A stretch of 64,000 nucleotides of DNA. It comes from Selenomonas sputigena_A (lineage in GTDB: Bacteria; Bacillota; Negativicutes; Selenomonadales; Selenomonadaceae). Below, piece after piece: positions 9,901 to 17,462 of this stretch (its first letter is position 1; each line of letters opens with the position of its first letter). The notes under the pieces are model-generated. The model was not told the origin of the DNA. It ran no database searches and saw nothing but the letters and a program-made list of their open reading frames with translations. The translations under genes were made by a program, and so were the position numbers. The stretch lies in contig NZ_CP194411.1 in the NCBI RefSeq assembly GCF_051603425.1, positions 1,674,001 to 1,738,000 of the forward strand. The letters are read 5' to 3'.

Positions 9901-10273
9901 GATCGACCGCTTCGGCGAACCGACGCCCGTCTGCCTGCGCCTTCTCGACATCGCACGCATACGAAATCTCGCGCGCGACATCGGCGTGCGATCCATTGTG
10001 GAAAAGCCGTTGTTCCTCGAATTGTCGTTTATCGATAAACCGGAGTTTGACACCGACGGGCTCCTGAAGCTGCTCCAGCTTTTCGGCGCCCATGCGAAAA
10101 TGCTGGCGCCGCCCCAGCGGATCCTCCGCATACGTTTGGCGCCGCAGTACAAGAAGAGCATCACGAACTTCGTCACGCGCGTCTTGCTGATGCTCAAGGG
10201 CGACAAGGAAGCCTTTGCCGCAAAAGGCAAGACGGAAAAAGGACGTGCCAAGGCTGTGGGGAGGAGAGCGTAA
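6914..10273 (+). CDS. mfd: Transcription-repair coupling factor
   Basis: ATP-dependent translocase that removes RNA polymerase stalled at DNA lesions and recruits UvrA. N-terminal UvrB-like domain (residues about 1-330, with GQFSARGGIVDVFP), then the CarD-like RNAP-interacting domain (about 430-530, DYVVHVNHGIGKYLG). The RecG-like helicase core has Walker A GDVGFGKTEVA near 581-590, a DEEQ box near 682-685, and motif VI QMRGRVGRS. A C-terminal TRCF domain follows (about 970-1080). 1119 aa is typical. ATG at 6914 has only a weak purine-rich leader and overlaps the stop of an ATG-GTG-AAA-AAA-TGA mini-ORF at 6903-6917. The stop abuts the next ATG. Confidence 0.97.
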   Translation: MKVLFEQMMRGGSVRKIVEAFQKPAWKSMVYGLGGSQKHALFAAAYDAARRPLAIVTHSAEALEAWREDLASLLPDAKILELPELDMMEVEATAKGMERMAARMGILGRLLRREPVIVLARAASAVQKGLSRQDFERLSLRLETGANIGREHLLARLVELGYEANGEVEGIGQFSARGGIVDVFPLNAPRPLRIEFFDDEIDSLREFDTATRRSVGNVPSAVVLPVGRTAGAESAAGAAPFLSYIEGEGAVVFDEPLRTREAAMRLVKENPESKGRLFSWEELVAAAGENATFFAALMLQKIHGAEPDSLVSLSVQAVAPFQRQMDMLKNEARSWLAAGQHVLLLLGDAEKAASMREFFAKSRIPSAVIEEGDALSDAYLNILTGTLGNGFELPEARLIVIAERDIFGRQKKKLVKQASKEERIAHFREINVGDYVVHVNHGIGKYLGVETLDVGGIKRDYLHIKYGGDDKLFVPTDQVGLLQKYIGSEGETPRLHRMGGTEWVKAKARARASVEDIADELIALYAKRRTAKGFAFSPDTPWQREFEDAFPYEETLDQKRAIEEIKADMEKPEPMERLLCGDVGFGKTEVAIRAAYKAVMDHKQVAVLVPTTVLAQQHFQTFSARFADFGVNVDVICRFRTAKEQKATLERLRGNRIDILIGTHAILNPNRVHFHDLGLLIVDEEQRFGVKQKEKIKALAAGVDVLTLSATPIPRTLHMSLVGARDMSIIETPPAERFPVQSYVVESNDAVLRNAIRRELRRGGQVYCVYNRVESIDRMRRYLEDLVPEARIQTGHGQMAEELLERVMVDFYEGRYDILLATSIVENGLDVANANTIIVCNADHFGLSQLYQMRGRVGRSNHMAFAYFVYQADKVLSEAAEKRLQAMKEFAELGAGFKIAMRDLEIRGAGNLLGAEQHGHIASVGFEMYSKLLDEAIREKRTGKPPEEKLEPVVDIEAEAYIDGAYISDPMHKIEIYQRIAAIRQNEEIRELLDELIDRFGEPTPVCLRLLDIARIRNLARDIGVRSIVEKPLFLELSFIDKPEFDTDGLLKLLQLFGAHAKMLAPPQRILRIRLAPQYKKSITNFVTRVLLMLKGDKEAFAAKGKTEKGRAKAVGRRA

Positions 10274-10969
10274 ATGGGCAGTATAACCGTTGTGGGGCTT
10301 GGCCCGGGACGCTTCGGGCTCATCACGCTCGAAAGCTGGGAAGCGATGAAGCGCGCCGAGACGCTCGTTCTGCGCACGGCGGTGCATCCGTCCGCTGCGG
10401 GGCTCAAGGAGCGCGGCCTCTCCTTTGAGAGCTACGATGCGTGGTATGAAAAGGCAGGAAGCTTTGAGGAGCTTTATCGCTCGATTGCGGCAGATCTCAT
10501 AAGAAGAGCCGAGGCAGGCGAGGAGATCGTCTATGCCGTGCCGGGAAGTCCGCTTGTGGCCGAACGAACGGTGGCGCTTCTGAGGGAAATGACGGAAAAA
10601 GAGGCGCAGGGAAAGGTCATTCTTTCCGTCCAGCCCGGCATGAGCTTCGTCGAGGCGCTTTATGCGAGCCTGGGCATCGACCCCATCGAGGGGCTTGCCA
10701 TCCTCGATGCGGAGGAAGCGGCGCATTTGTCGGGCAGGCTGCCGACCGCCGCGCTCTTCACGCAGGTCTACAGCAGGGAAATCGCCTCAGAGCTCAAGCT
10801 CGCCCTGATGGAGCATCTGCCCGACGAAACCGAGGTGATTTACCTTCATAATATCGCCTTGCCGGACGAAAGCGTGCGGCGGATTCTTCTCTACGAACTC
10901 GATCGCCAGAAGGACATCGACCACCTGACAAGCGTCTTTTTGCCAGACAGGAACTTCCAAAACGATTAA
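10274..10969 (+). CDS. Tetrapyrrole-methylase-fold protein (YabN N-terminal type) lacking MazG
   Basis: 231 aa. The start GSITVVGLGPGRFGLITLESW is the glycine-rich SAM-binding loop of the tetrapyrrole methylase fold; YAVPGSPLVAERT (about 85-97) and VQPGMSFVEA (about 118-127) are further fold motifs. The same arrangement forms the N-terminal half of YabN-type proteins, which usually continue into a MazG nucleotide pyrophosphohydrolase. Here the protein ends after the methylase domain and a terminator follows, so MazG is absent. The ATG directly follows the mfd TAA, so it is translated with mfd. Its methyl acceptor is unknown. Confidence 0.8.
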   Translation: MGSITVVGLGPGRFGLITLESWEAMKRAETLVLRTAVHPSAAGLKERGLSFESYDAWYEKAGSFEELYRSIAADLIRRAEAGEEIVYAVPGSPLVAERTVALLREMTEKEAQGKVILSVQPGMSFVEALYASLGIDPIEGLAILDAEEAAHLSGRLPTAALFTQVYSREIASELKLALMEHLPDETEVIYLHNIALPDESVRRILLYELDRQKDIDHLTSVFLPDRNFQND

Positions 10970-10981
10970 AAACTTCCCACG

Positions 10982-11016
10982 AAAGGCGATTTTTAAAGTT
11001 TTTTTCGCTTTTTTCC
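10982..11016 (+). terminator. Intrinsic terminator after the mfd operon
   Basis: AAAGGCGA (10982-10989) pairs with TCGCTTTT (11005-11012) including one G-U pair, running into a T-rich tail. It closes the mfd-methylase unit before the HU gene. Confidence 0.65.
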
Positions 11017-11088
11017 CGAAATAAAGAGGATTCTTTGGAATGACAGCGAATAAAGGAAACGTAACAAATTCAAAAGGAGGCTACAAAC

Positions 11089-11367
11089 GTGAACAAAACG
11101 GAATTAGTGGCTAATGTGGCAGAGAAAGCAGGCCTGACGAAGAAGGATGCAGAGAAGGCTCTGAGTGCAGTGATCGAGAGCATCGAGAGCGCGCTTGTCG
11201 AGGGCGACAAGGTGCAGCTCATCGGCTTTGGCACATTCGAGGTGAAGGATCGCGCTGCCCGTACCGGCCGTAATCCGCAGACGGGTGGGGAGATCAAGAT
11301 CCCGGCTTCGAAGAATCCTGTTTTCAAGGCAGGCAAGGCATTGAAGGACGCCGTCAACAAGAAATAA
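11089..11367 (+). CDS. hup: HU-family nucleoid DNA-binding protein
   Basis: 92-aa histone-like protein that bends and compacts DNA as a dimer. The N-terminal helical dimerisation region (NKTELVANVAEKAGLTKKDAE) is followed by GFGTFEVKDR and the beta-ribbon DNA-binding arm RTGRNPQTGGEIKIPASKNPVF, with the proline that intercalates at the minor groove. GTG start at 11089 with a near-perfect AAAGGAGG 8 nt upstream. It is monocistronic, between terminators. HupA/HupB assignment is not possible. Confidence 0.96.
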   Translation: MNKTELVANVAEKAGLTKKDAEKALSAVIESIESALVEGDKVQLIGFGTFEVKDRAARTGRNPQTGGEIKIPASKNPVFKAGKALKDAVNKK

Positions 11368-11382
11368 GCGCGGTGGCACTCC

Positions 11383-11419
11383 AAGGGCTGGGTTTTTGAA
11401 CCCGGCCCTTTTGTTTTTG
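11383..11419 (+). terminator. Strong intrinsic terminator of the HU gene
   Basis: AAGGGCTGGGTT (11383-11394) pairs with AACCCGGCCCTT (11399-11410) with one G-U pair, followed by TTGTTTTT. Confidence 0.85.
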
Positions 11420-11480
11420 CAGGAAGCGGGGCGTGCCGGACGGCCCGCGGAAGATTTTGCCGGATGGGGGAGGCATGGAA

Positions 11481-12233
11481 ATGGAGCGTGTGGTTTTGCT
11501 TACCGGCGGCACATCGGGCATCGGACTTGCTGCAGCGCGTCTTTTTCTTGGCGCGGGATGCTCTGTTGCGCTGGCGGGACGTTCAGCGCAGCGCGGCGCG
11601 GCGGCGCTGGCTTCCCTGGCCGATTTGGCGGAAGAAGGAAAAGCGGCGTTTTTCGCGGCCGATATACGGCAGCCGGCAGAGGCGAAGCGGCTTGTTTCCG
11701 AGGTGCTGACGCATTTCGGCCGGCTCGATGTGCTCGTCAATGCGGCGGGCGTTTATTTGGAACGTTCTCTGGAGGATATGACGCAGGAGGATTACAGCCG
11801 CATCATGGACACGAACGTCAAGGGCACGTTCTTCGTCACGCAGGCGGCGCTCGCTCCCTTGCGGGAGAGCCTCGGCAGCATCGTCAATATTTCCTCCGAC
11901 GCAGGCCTCAAGGGCAATTTTCTCTGCACCCTTTACTGTGCCTCGAAGGGCGCCGTCGTGCTTTTTACAAAGTCCCTGGCGCTGGAAATGGCGCCCTTCG
12001 GCGTACGCGTGAACTGCGTCTGCCCCGGAGATATCGCCACGCCGCTGACCGAGGCGCAGCTTGCTGCAGCCCCCGATCCCGAGGCGGCGCGGCGGGAAAT
12101 GGCAGGCGTTTATCCTCTGGGGCGCATCGGCACGCCGGAGGAAGCGGCTTCCGTTATTTTTTTTCTGGCGTCCGACAAGGCGGCATTCGTGACAGGAGCG
12201 GCGTGGAGCGTGGACGGCGGCCTGACGTCATGA
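11481..12233 (+). CDS. Short-chain dehydrogenase/reductase
   Basis: Classical SDR of 250 aa with an NAD(P)-binding Rossmann fold. TGGTSGIG at residues 8-15 is the cofactor loop. NAAGVY is the structural Asn motif. The catalytic triad is Ser in VNISSD (about 139), Tyr152 and Lys156 in YCASK. NCVCPGDIATPL is the typical post-active-site loop, and it ends GAAWSVDGGLTS as FabG-like SDRs do. The start at 11481 is chosen because GGAGG (11469-11473) lies 7 nt upstream; in-frame GTG 11433 and ATG 11475 give longer, non-homologous N-termini. Resembles FabG-like 3-oxoacyl reductases, but the substrate is not assignable and no fab genes are adjacent. Confidence 0.85.
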   Translation: MERVVLLTGGTSGIGLAAARLFLGAGCSVALAGRSAQRGAAALASLADLAEEGKAAFFAADIRQPAEAKRLVSEVLTHFGRLDVLVNAAGVYLERSLEDMTQEDYSRIMDTNVKGTFFVTQAALAPLRESLGSIVNISSDAGLKGNFLCTLYCASKGAVVLFTKSLALEMAPFGVRVNCVCPGDIATPLTEAQLAAAPDPEAARREMAGVYPLGRIGTPEEAASVIFFLASDKAAFVTGAAWSVDGGLTS

Positions 12234-12264
12234 GGCGGCATCTTGGAAGGGAACACCTGTTTTG

Positions 12265-12293
12265 TTGTGCCTGCTTCCGGGTTGTGCTAAAAT
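12265..12293 (+). promoter_or_regulatory. Possible extended -10 promoter before the glycosyltransferase
   Basis: TGC-TAAAAT, with the -10 hexamer at 12288-12293, lies 17 bp downstream of TTGTGC at 12265-12270. The weak -35 would be compensated by the TGn extension. It sits about 50 bp before the gene at 12349. Confidence 0.4.
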
Positions 12294-12348
12294 AGAAGCC
12301 ATGGCAAAAGATGAATTGTTTGATTATTTCAATTAAGGAAGGGCTTGC

Positions 12349-13455
12349 ATGGCAAGGAGCAGCTATCTTATTGTCACGGCTTCGATCGGCTCCGGCCATC
12401 AAAAGGCGGCCGAGGCGATCGAGGCGGCAATACGACAGGAGTATCCTGCGGCGCGTGTGGCCGTCGTGGACTTTACGGAGCGGCATACCGCATGGGTCAC
12501 CTGGTTCATGAAAGCTGTTTACATGAAGATGCTGCGCTTCGTCCCCAATCTTTATCAGCTCATCTACCGCTTTACGGGGCACAGGCAGGGCGCTTCGCCC
12601 GTGCAGCGGCTGATCGCCTCTTTGACGAAGCGCAGCATGAAGACGCTTGTGGAGCGTTACAAGGCCGATGCCGTGATCTGCACGCATCCCTTTCCCGAAG
12701 GTGCGGCTTCTTGCCTCAAGATGAGCGGCGAGGCGGAATTCTTCTTCGCGGTGGTGCTGACGGATTACAGCGTGCATCGCATGTGGTTCTATCCCGGCGT
12801 TGATGCTTTTTTCGTCGCGACGGAGAGGATGCGCCGGAGCCTTGTGCAGGAGGGCAGTCCTGCGGAGAACGTCCATGCGACGGGCATCCCCATTCTGCCT
12901 CCTGCACCGGGGCGACTTGACCGGGAGGCCGTCCTGGCGGAGCTTGGCCTTCAGCCCGATCTGCCTGTCATCCTTCTGATGGGCGGGGGGCTGGGGCTCG
13001 GCGATGTCGCCTCCTCGCTGGAAAAGCTCGAGGAATTGTCGGATACGCTGCAGATCCTTGTGGTCGCCGGCCGCAATGAACGCCTTCTCGCCTGGACCAA
13101 GGAGCATGCGGCGCGTTCGCATCACACGGTCAAGGCTTGGGGCTATACGGAAAAGGTGGCGGAGCTCATGACCGTTTCGACGCTTCTCGTCTCGAAGCCC
13201 GGAGCTTTGACGATAAGCGAAGCATGGGCGATGGGGCTGCCGCTCATCCTGCATGAGGCGATTCCGGGGCCTGAACTTGAGAATGCCATGATTGCGAGCG
13301 AACGCGGCACAGCGGTCTGGCTGGGCAAGGGCGAGAATCTCGCGGCGCTTGTCGAGGGACTTTTAAAGGATGAAAAACGTCTGGCTGCCATGCGCGAAGC
13401 GGCTTTGCAGGCGAGCCGTCCCGAGGCGGCAAGGGATATAGCGAGGCTTATTTAA
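12349..13455 (+). CDS. UgtP/MGDG-synthase-like glycosyltransferase
   Basis: 368-aa GT-B enzyme. The N-terminus YLIVTASIGSGHQKAAEAIEAA matches the start of the MGDG synthase domain, and the C-terminal half has a MurG-like nucleotide-sugar lobe (LLMGGGLGLGDV about 218, VSKPGALTISEAWAMGLPLI about 281-300). Relatives move glucose or galactose from a UDP-sugar to diacylglycerol on the inner face of the membrane. There is no membrane helix; hydrophobic patches near residues 45-75 could dock to lipid. In a diderm it may make a glycolipid, but the acceptor is inferred only from family. ATG at 12349 preceded by AAGGAAGGG. Confidence 0.8.
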   Translation: MARSSYLIVTASIGSGHQKAAEAIEAAIRQEYPAARVAVVDFTERHTAWVTWFMKAVYMKMLRFVPNLYQLIYRFTGHRQGASPVQRLIASLTKRSMKTLVERYKADAVICTHPFPEGAASCLKMSGEAEFFFAVVLTDYSVHRMWFYPGVDAFFVATERMRRSLVQEGSPAENVHATGIPILPPAPGRLDREAVLAELGLQPDLPVILLMGGGLGLGDVASSLEKLEELSDTLQILVVAGRNERLLAWTKEHAARSHHTVKAWGYTEKVAELMTVSTLLVSKPGALTISEAWAMGLPLILHEAIPGPELENAMIASERGTAVWLGKGENLAALVEGLLKDEKRLAAMREAALQASRPEAARDIARLI

Positions 13456-13534
13456 GCCGGACGGATGGATTTTAGGAAAGCGCTGCAAAAGCGTTTGCAG
13501 AGAAGCGGCGCATTATTTTGCGAGGGTGGTTTTT

Positions 13535-13981
13535 ATGGCAGTATCAAAGCTGGAAAGGGGCGCAGACGGTGCGTTTCTTTGTGCGCAGTGCGGCAGGCCT
13601 CTTCGCAGGATTGAAGGCGGCACGGTCAAGGTCGAAGGCGGCAAGGTCGATATGGAAAGCGTCAAGCCGCGTTATGAATGCAGCCACTGCAGAGTATTTT
13701 ACCGCGAGCTTCTGAACTCCGGCTATTACGATGTATTCGACTTGCCGAAGCTCAAGGCGGTCGGCGATCTCGTGCCGACCATCCTGCGTCCGGACGCCGA
13801 AGGACACGCGCCGTGTCCGCGCTGCGGCGGCCAACTCGATCTCGTCGATTGGGTTCCCGTTCATGTCGTGGACGGGAAGGCCGACATGGAAAACGTGGCG
13901 CCGCATTTTCGCTGCGCGAGCTGCGATTCCATCTTCCGGCGCATTGCAACGACGGAGTATTACCAGTGGGCGGAAAAATAG
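13535..13981 (+). CDS. Tandem zinc-ribbon protein
   Basis: 148-aa protein made of two homologous halves, each with two CxxC knuckles: CAQC/CSHC in the first half and CPRC/CASC in the second. Both halves also share a V-D/E-G-K-x-D-M-E-x-V signature between the knuckles (KVEGGKVDMESVKPRYEC and HVVDGKADMENVAPHFRC), so the gene arose by internal duplication. Four CxxC pairs predict two bound zinc ions. No enzyme motif, signal peptide or membrane segment. The ATG at 13535 follows GAGGGTGG; the in-frame GTG at 13526 is less likely. Function unknown; such proteins often mediate protein-protein or nucleic-acid contacts. Confidence 0.75.
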   Translation: MAVSKLERGADGAFLCAQCGRPLRRIEGGTVKVEGGKVDMESVKPRYECSHCRVFYRELLNSGYYDVFDLPKLKAVGDLVPTILRPDAEGHAPCPRCGGQLDLVDWVPVHVVDGKADMENVAPHFRCASCDSIFRRIATTEYYQWAEK

Positions 13982-14046
13982 TAAACCGACGGAATGGGAC
14001 GGTGTTTTCCGGCCTTATGGATATGGGGCGGATATAAAGGTCAGGG

Positions 14047-14352
14047 ATGAAGATGGCGAAGGGGAAAAGAAGCGTAAGGCTCAGGGGACACCGGCTCGAC
14101 TGGTTTGTCCTCGTCGTCGTCTGCCTGCTCGGCTACTTCGCCTATACGATGATCGACCAGCAGCTTCATCTGAACGAGCTCAACCGTGATTATGTCGCGG
14201 CAGAGCAGAGGCTGGAGGCAGCCAGGCGCCAGAATGAAGCCCTGAAGGAAACGAGAGCCCAGCTTGAGGACCCTGCCTATATCGAAAAGACAGCACGGGA
14301 AGAATTGGGCATGACGCATGAAGGCGAGCTTCCCTTTATCGCAAAGAAATAG
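14047..14352 (+). CDS. DivIC/FtsB-type septum formation initiator
   Basis: 101-aa bitopic membrane protein. A basic N-terminus (KGKRSVRLRGHR) is followed by one transmembrane helix at about 19-37 (WFVLVVVCLLGYFAYTMI) and a coiled coil at about 40-75. The DPAYIEKTAREELGM segment is the hallmark of DivIC/FtsB and links the coil to the FtsL/FtsQ-binding tail. It stabilises the divisome with FtsL-type partners. The usual short length is kept. The next gene is convergent and separated by a bidirectional terminator. Confidence 0.88.
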   Translation: MKMAKGKRSVRLRGHRLDWFVLVVVCLLGYFAYTMIDQQLHLNELNRDYVAAEQRLEAARRQNEALKETRAQLEDPAYIEKTAREELGMTHEGELPFIAKK

Positions 14353-14360
14353 AAGAAAAT

Positions 14361-14419
14361 CCAAAAAAATCCGGACAGGAAGGCATAATCGAAGCCATTT
14401 CCTGTCCGGATTTTTTTGG
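14361..14419. terminator. Bidirectional terminator between divIC-like gene and mcp
   Basis: A perfect 21-bp inverted repeat: 14361-14381 (A-rich then TCCGGACAGGAA) pairs with 14399-14419. The A tract on one arm and T tract on the other give a U-run on either transcript. The interior GGC/GCC extends the stem. It serves both convergent genes. Confidence 0.92.
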
Positions 14420-14422
14420 AAA

Positions 14423-14472
14423 CACGGATGTGTCAAGACGGCGGAGTTGGATGTATCCGTGCTTCCTATATG
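14423..14472 (+). repeat. Dispersed stem-loop repeat, copy A
   Basis: CACGGAT (14423-14429) pairs with ATCCGTG (14455-14461) around a 25-nt loop containing TGTCAAGACGGCGG. The loop sequence recurs at 43204-43217 (one base different) and more loosely at 22450, where flanking stem sequences differ. It lies between the bidirectional terminator and the 3' end of the mcp gene. Confidence 0.5.
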
Positions 14473-14488
14473 CAGCGAAACGCGGCGT

Positions 14489-16219
14489 TTATACTTTGAA
14501 TTTCACGGATTCGTCGTGGAGATTTCTCGCAGAATCCGCAAGACCGCGGGAGCTGGCGGCAATCTCTTCCATGCCGGCAGCTTGCTCTTGGGTGGCTGCG
14601 GAGACGTTTTGTGAGGCATCGCTGGCGCGTTTGGCGGAGCTGTTGACGTTTTCGCTGAGGTTTACGATGGTGTGGATGCGCTCGTTGAGTATGCGCATGG
14701 TTTCGGTGATCTGCGCGCTGTCGTCGCTGCAGCCGCGGATGAGTTCAAGGATGCGTGAAAATCCTTCGCCTGTCGAGGAGACATTCTCGCGTCCCTTTTC
14801 CGCCTGTTCGCGGCCGTTGACCATGGCGGTGACCGCTTGGTTTGTTTCGGTTTGGATGGCCTGAATCAACTCGCCGATCTGCTGGGCGGCTGACTGGGAT
14901 TCCTCGGCGAGTTTGCGCACCTCGTCGGCGACGACGGCGAAGCCGCGTCCGTTCTCGCCGGCGCGCGCTGCTTCAATGGCTGCGTTGAGGGCGAGCAGGT
15001 TCGTCTGCTCGGCGATGCCGGAGATGGTTGAATTGATCTCGCCGATCTCTTGTGAACGCTTGCCGAGTTTTTCCACGATCTGTGACGACCGGTCGACTGT
15101 TTCGGAAATCGTGTTCATCTGATCGATGGTGGATTTGACGAGATGGTTGCCTTCGTTGGCACGTTCCACCGTGTTCTCGATGTTTTTGCGTATCGTGTCG
15201 ATGCGTTGGACCGCCTGACCGATGCCCGCGGAAAGGGCATCCACCTCACTCTTTGTTTCGGTCAGGGAATCCATCTGCACGGAGGCGGATTCTGCGACTT
15301 CCGTGATGGATTGGGCGACGTTCTGCGTGGCTTCAGCGGATTGGTTGGCGTTCGCTGTCAGCTGCTCTGAGGTATCCGAGACGAAGGCGGCGGTTTCCTG
15401 TATTTTCTTCGTCATAGAGCGCACGTTGTCGATCATGCCGTTGAAGGCTGAGGCCATTTCACCGAATTCGTCATGGTTCTCTACAGGGACGTGGACGCTG
15501 AGGTCACCATTGGCCGCGCGGCGCACGCCCTGCAGGAAGTTCTGCACGGCGCTGTTGATCTCGCGGCGCAGCCAGAAGAAGACAGCGAGGGTCAGGGCGA
15601 TGACGACGAGGAGAGATATCACTGTGATAATGATAATCTGCTTCTCCTTGGCTTCGCTGAGTTCTTTCTGCGTCTTTGCGTCGCGGATGCAGTTTTCCGC
15701 ATCCTGATTGATGGCGGCGACGGCCTTGTCAAAGGCCTCGACGATATTGTCCGAAAGGACGGCTGCCTCCGCCTCTTCGCGGTTTTCCGATTCCTTCATC
15801 TTGTCGCCTTCTTGGCTTAGGCGCTTGTATTCTTCCCAGAGCTCCTGCTCCGCGTCAAGCTCCGAGAGTGCCTGTTTTGTGATATCGGGCGAGCCGAAGT
15901 CGGTGTTTTTTTTGGCTTCGCGGAGAGCGGCGAAGGCATCCTCGACATTTTGGCGCGATTGCTGCAGCTTTTCCGTGTACTCATGTTTCTTCGCAGGATC
16001 GACGGAAACGACCTGATAAAAGACATAGAGGCGTGTTTGCAGCATGGCCTGCGAGATCTTGTTCGAGCGGTCGACCAGTGTCGTGCGCTGGTTAATGCCT
16101 GTGTTCAGGTCATCAAGCTCTCCGACGGAATGGTAGGCAAAGAGGCCAAACGCGACGAACGCGACGAGCAGGATGCTGAAGGAAAATAGAATCTTGTTTG
16201 CAACGGTCATGTTTCTCAT
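14489..16219 (-). CDS. Methyl-accepting chemotaxis protein
   Basis: 576-aa transmembrane chemoreceptor. TM1 (about residues 9-29, ILFSFSILLVAFVAFGLFAY) and TM2 (about 195-217) bracket a roughly 165-aa helical periplasmic domain of four-helix-bundle type. HAMP follows (about 218-270), then a long cytoplasmic signalling coil whose hairpin tip EQTNLLALNAAIEAARAGE... lies near residue 420 and contacts CheA/CheW. No C-terminal CheR pentapeptide tether is visible. The start at 16219 is supported by GGAGATGG on the minus strand and a normal N-terminus; the longer frame to 16402 adds a non-membrane leader with no homology. Ligand unknown. It stands alone without che genes. Confidence 0.94.
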   Translation of the reverse strand: MRNMTVANKILFSFSILLVAFVAFGLFAYHSVGELDDLNTGINQRTTLVDRSNKISQAMLQTRLYVFYQVVSVDPAKKHEYTEKLQQSRQNVEDAFAALREAKKNTDFGSPDITKQALSELDAEQELWEEYKRLSQEGDKMKESENREEAEAAVLSDNIVEAFDKAVAAINQDAENCIRDAKTQKELSEAKEKQIIIITVISLLVVIALTLAVFFWLRREINSAVQNFLQGVRRAANGDLSVHVPVENHDEFGEMASAFNGMIDNVRSMTKKIQETAAFVSDTSEQLTANANQSAEATQNVAQSITEVAESASVQMDSLTETKSEVDALSAGIGQAVQRIDTIRKNIENTVERANEGNHLVKSTIDQMNTISETVDRSSQIVEKLGKRSQEIGEINSTISGIAEQTNLLALNAAIEAARAGENGRGFAVVADEVRKLAEESQSAAQQIGELIQAIQTETNQAVTAMVNGREQAEKGRENVSSTGEGFSRILELIRGCSDDSAQITETMRILNERIHTIVNLSENVNSSAKRASDASQNVSAATQEQAAGMEEIAASSRGLADSARNLHDESVKFKV

Positions 16220-16439
16220 TAAACCATCTCCAGTTTTTGGTACGGGAATTTTTTTCACCGTCTTAGCGTTCGACGTTGCGGATGAGAATCCTTCTGGGAA
16301 TTTCATCGGATGTAAAACGACTTTTGGCGTGTTTTCTCTTCTTCCTGTCGCTCTTTTTGACAGAAAAACGAGGCTGTGAAGCGCCTTTTCCTTCACTGGC
16401 AAGGGTTTGGATATATTGGCTGAATTTTATCGTTTCCTG
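16220..16439. other. Intergenic region between divergent mcp and deoR genes
   Basis: Control region between divergent genes. I see the mcp ribosome-binding site at its left edge but no convincing sigma-28 or sigma-70 promoter for mcp, and no hairpin or RNA motif. The reading frame that runs through it in extension of mcp is not supported as coding. Confidence 0.4.
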
Positions 16440-16468
16440 TTGTTTTTCTTTTTGTTTCGATATAAAAT
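16440..16468 (+). promoter_or_regulatory. Sigma-70-type promoter for the DeoR regulator
   Basis: TTGTTT (16440-16445), 17-bp T-rich spacer, TAAAAT (16463-16468). It is about 80 bp ahead of the ATG at 16547. Confidence 0.5.
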
Positions 16469-16546
16469 AGAAATAACAAGGGCAGCCTGCCGCTGAAAGG
16501 GAAGAAGGGGATGGGCTGCGATATTTTCCCGCGAAAGGACTCGTCT

Positions 16547-17365
16547 ATGTTTGCGATTGAACGAAGAGAGAAAATACTGCAAATCCTCCAGGAAAACGGT
16601 ACGGCAAAGACAGTCGAACTCTGCGAGGCGCTTGCTGCTTCGCCTGCTACGATACGCAACGATCTCCATCGATTGGCGCGTCAGGGGAAGCTGCAAAAGA
16701 TTCATGGCGGAGCGGCGCTGCAGCATGAAGAACCGGCGGATTCTCCCGCATCGGTACAGAACGGAGGCATGGGACAGCCGGATGTCTTCAGCTTTCGGAC
16801 GCGCGAAATGCAGCATGCCGCAGAGAAGGATGCCATCGCGGAGGCTGCACTGAAATACATCAAGAACAATCAGTGCATCCTGCTCGATGCAAGCTCTACG
16901 GCTCTGACGCTGGCGAAGAAGCTCGCATGTTTTCGCAAGCTCCTTGTCGTGACAAACGGTGTTTACACGATGCTGACATTGAAGGATACGCCGAATATCG
17001 ACACGATCATCATCGGCGGTATTGTGCGCAAGAATTCAGGCTTTATCGAAGGCACCATCGGTGCGGATATCCTGCGTCATTTCCACGTCGATGTTGCATT
17101 TGTTTCGGCCAACGGTTTTTCGGAGAAGGAGGGGCTGACGGACTTCAATATCTATGAAGTTGAGCTCAAACGACGAATGCTGGAAAATTGCAACCATATC
17201 ATCGCGATGATCGATTCCTCGAAGTTCGCGCGCGTATCGTCGTCGAGCTTCTTGGCGACGGAGGCCATTGATGTGCTCTTGACGGATGACAAGGTTTCTC
17301 CGGAGCTTGTGGCGCGCTACAAGAGCCAAGGCATCAACGTGCAGGTCTGTGCATGTCGGCGGTAA
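16547..17365 (+). CDS. DeoR-family transcriptional regulator
   Basis: 272-aa cytoplasmic repressor. The N-terminal winged helix-turn-helix (MFAIERREKILQILQENG... ASPATIRNDLHRLARQGKLQKIHGGA) is the canonical DeoR signature. The C-terminal sugar-phosphate sensor has the ISOCOT-type motifs DASSTALTLAKKL (about 116-128), VVTNGVYTMLTL and IIGGIVRKNSGFIEG. Effectors are usually phosphorylated sugars. The start at 16547 follows GAAAGGA; the ORF extends to 16511 but those residues are not DeoR-like. No sugar operon is adjacent, so targets lie elsewhere or are distant. Confidence 0.9.
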   Translation: MFAIERREKILQILQENGTAKTVELCEALAASPATIRNDLHRLARQGKLQKIHGGAALQHEEPADSPASVQNGGMGQPDVFSFRTREMQHAAEKDAIAEAALKYIKNNQCILLDASSTALTLAKKLACFRKLLVVTNGVYTMLTLKDTPNIDTIIIGGIVRKNSGFIEGTIGADILRHFHVDVAFVSANGFSEKEGLTDFNIYEVELKRRMLENCNHIIAMIDSSKFARVSSSSFLATEAIDVLLTDDKVSPELVARYKSQGINVQVCACRR

Positions 17366-17377
17366 CCGGAAAAAACG

Positions 17378-17428
17378 AAAGCCGCATGGCTGGGTCAAAA
17401 TAAAAGACCCTGCCATGCGGCTTTTTTT
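17378..17428. terminator. Intrinsic terminator after deoR
   Basis: AAAGCCGCATGGC (17378-17390) pairs with GCCATGCGGCTTT (17412-17424), with inner GGGTC/GACCC, followed by a T7 run. The opposite strand also has a U-run, so it can serve the convergent mrp gene. Confidence 0.88.
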
Positions 17429-17462
17429 ATGCGGCTGTGTTGTTTGCCGCTGTCGGCGGTAC

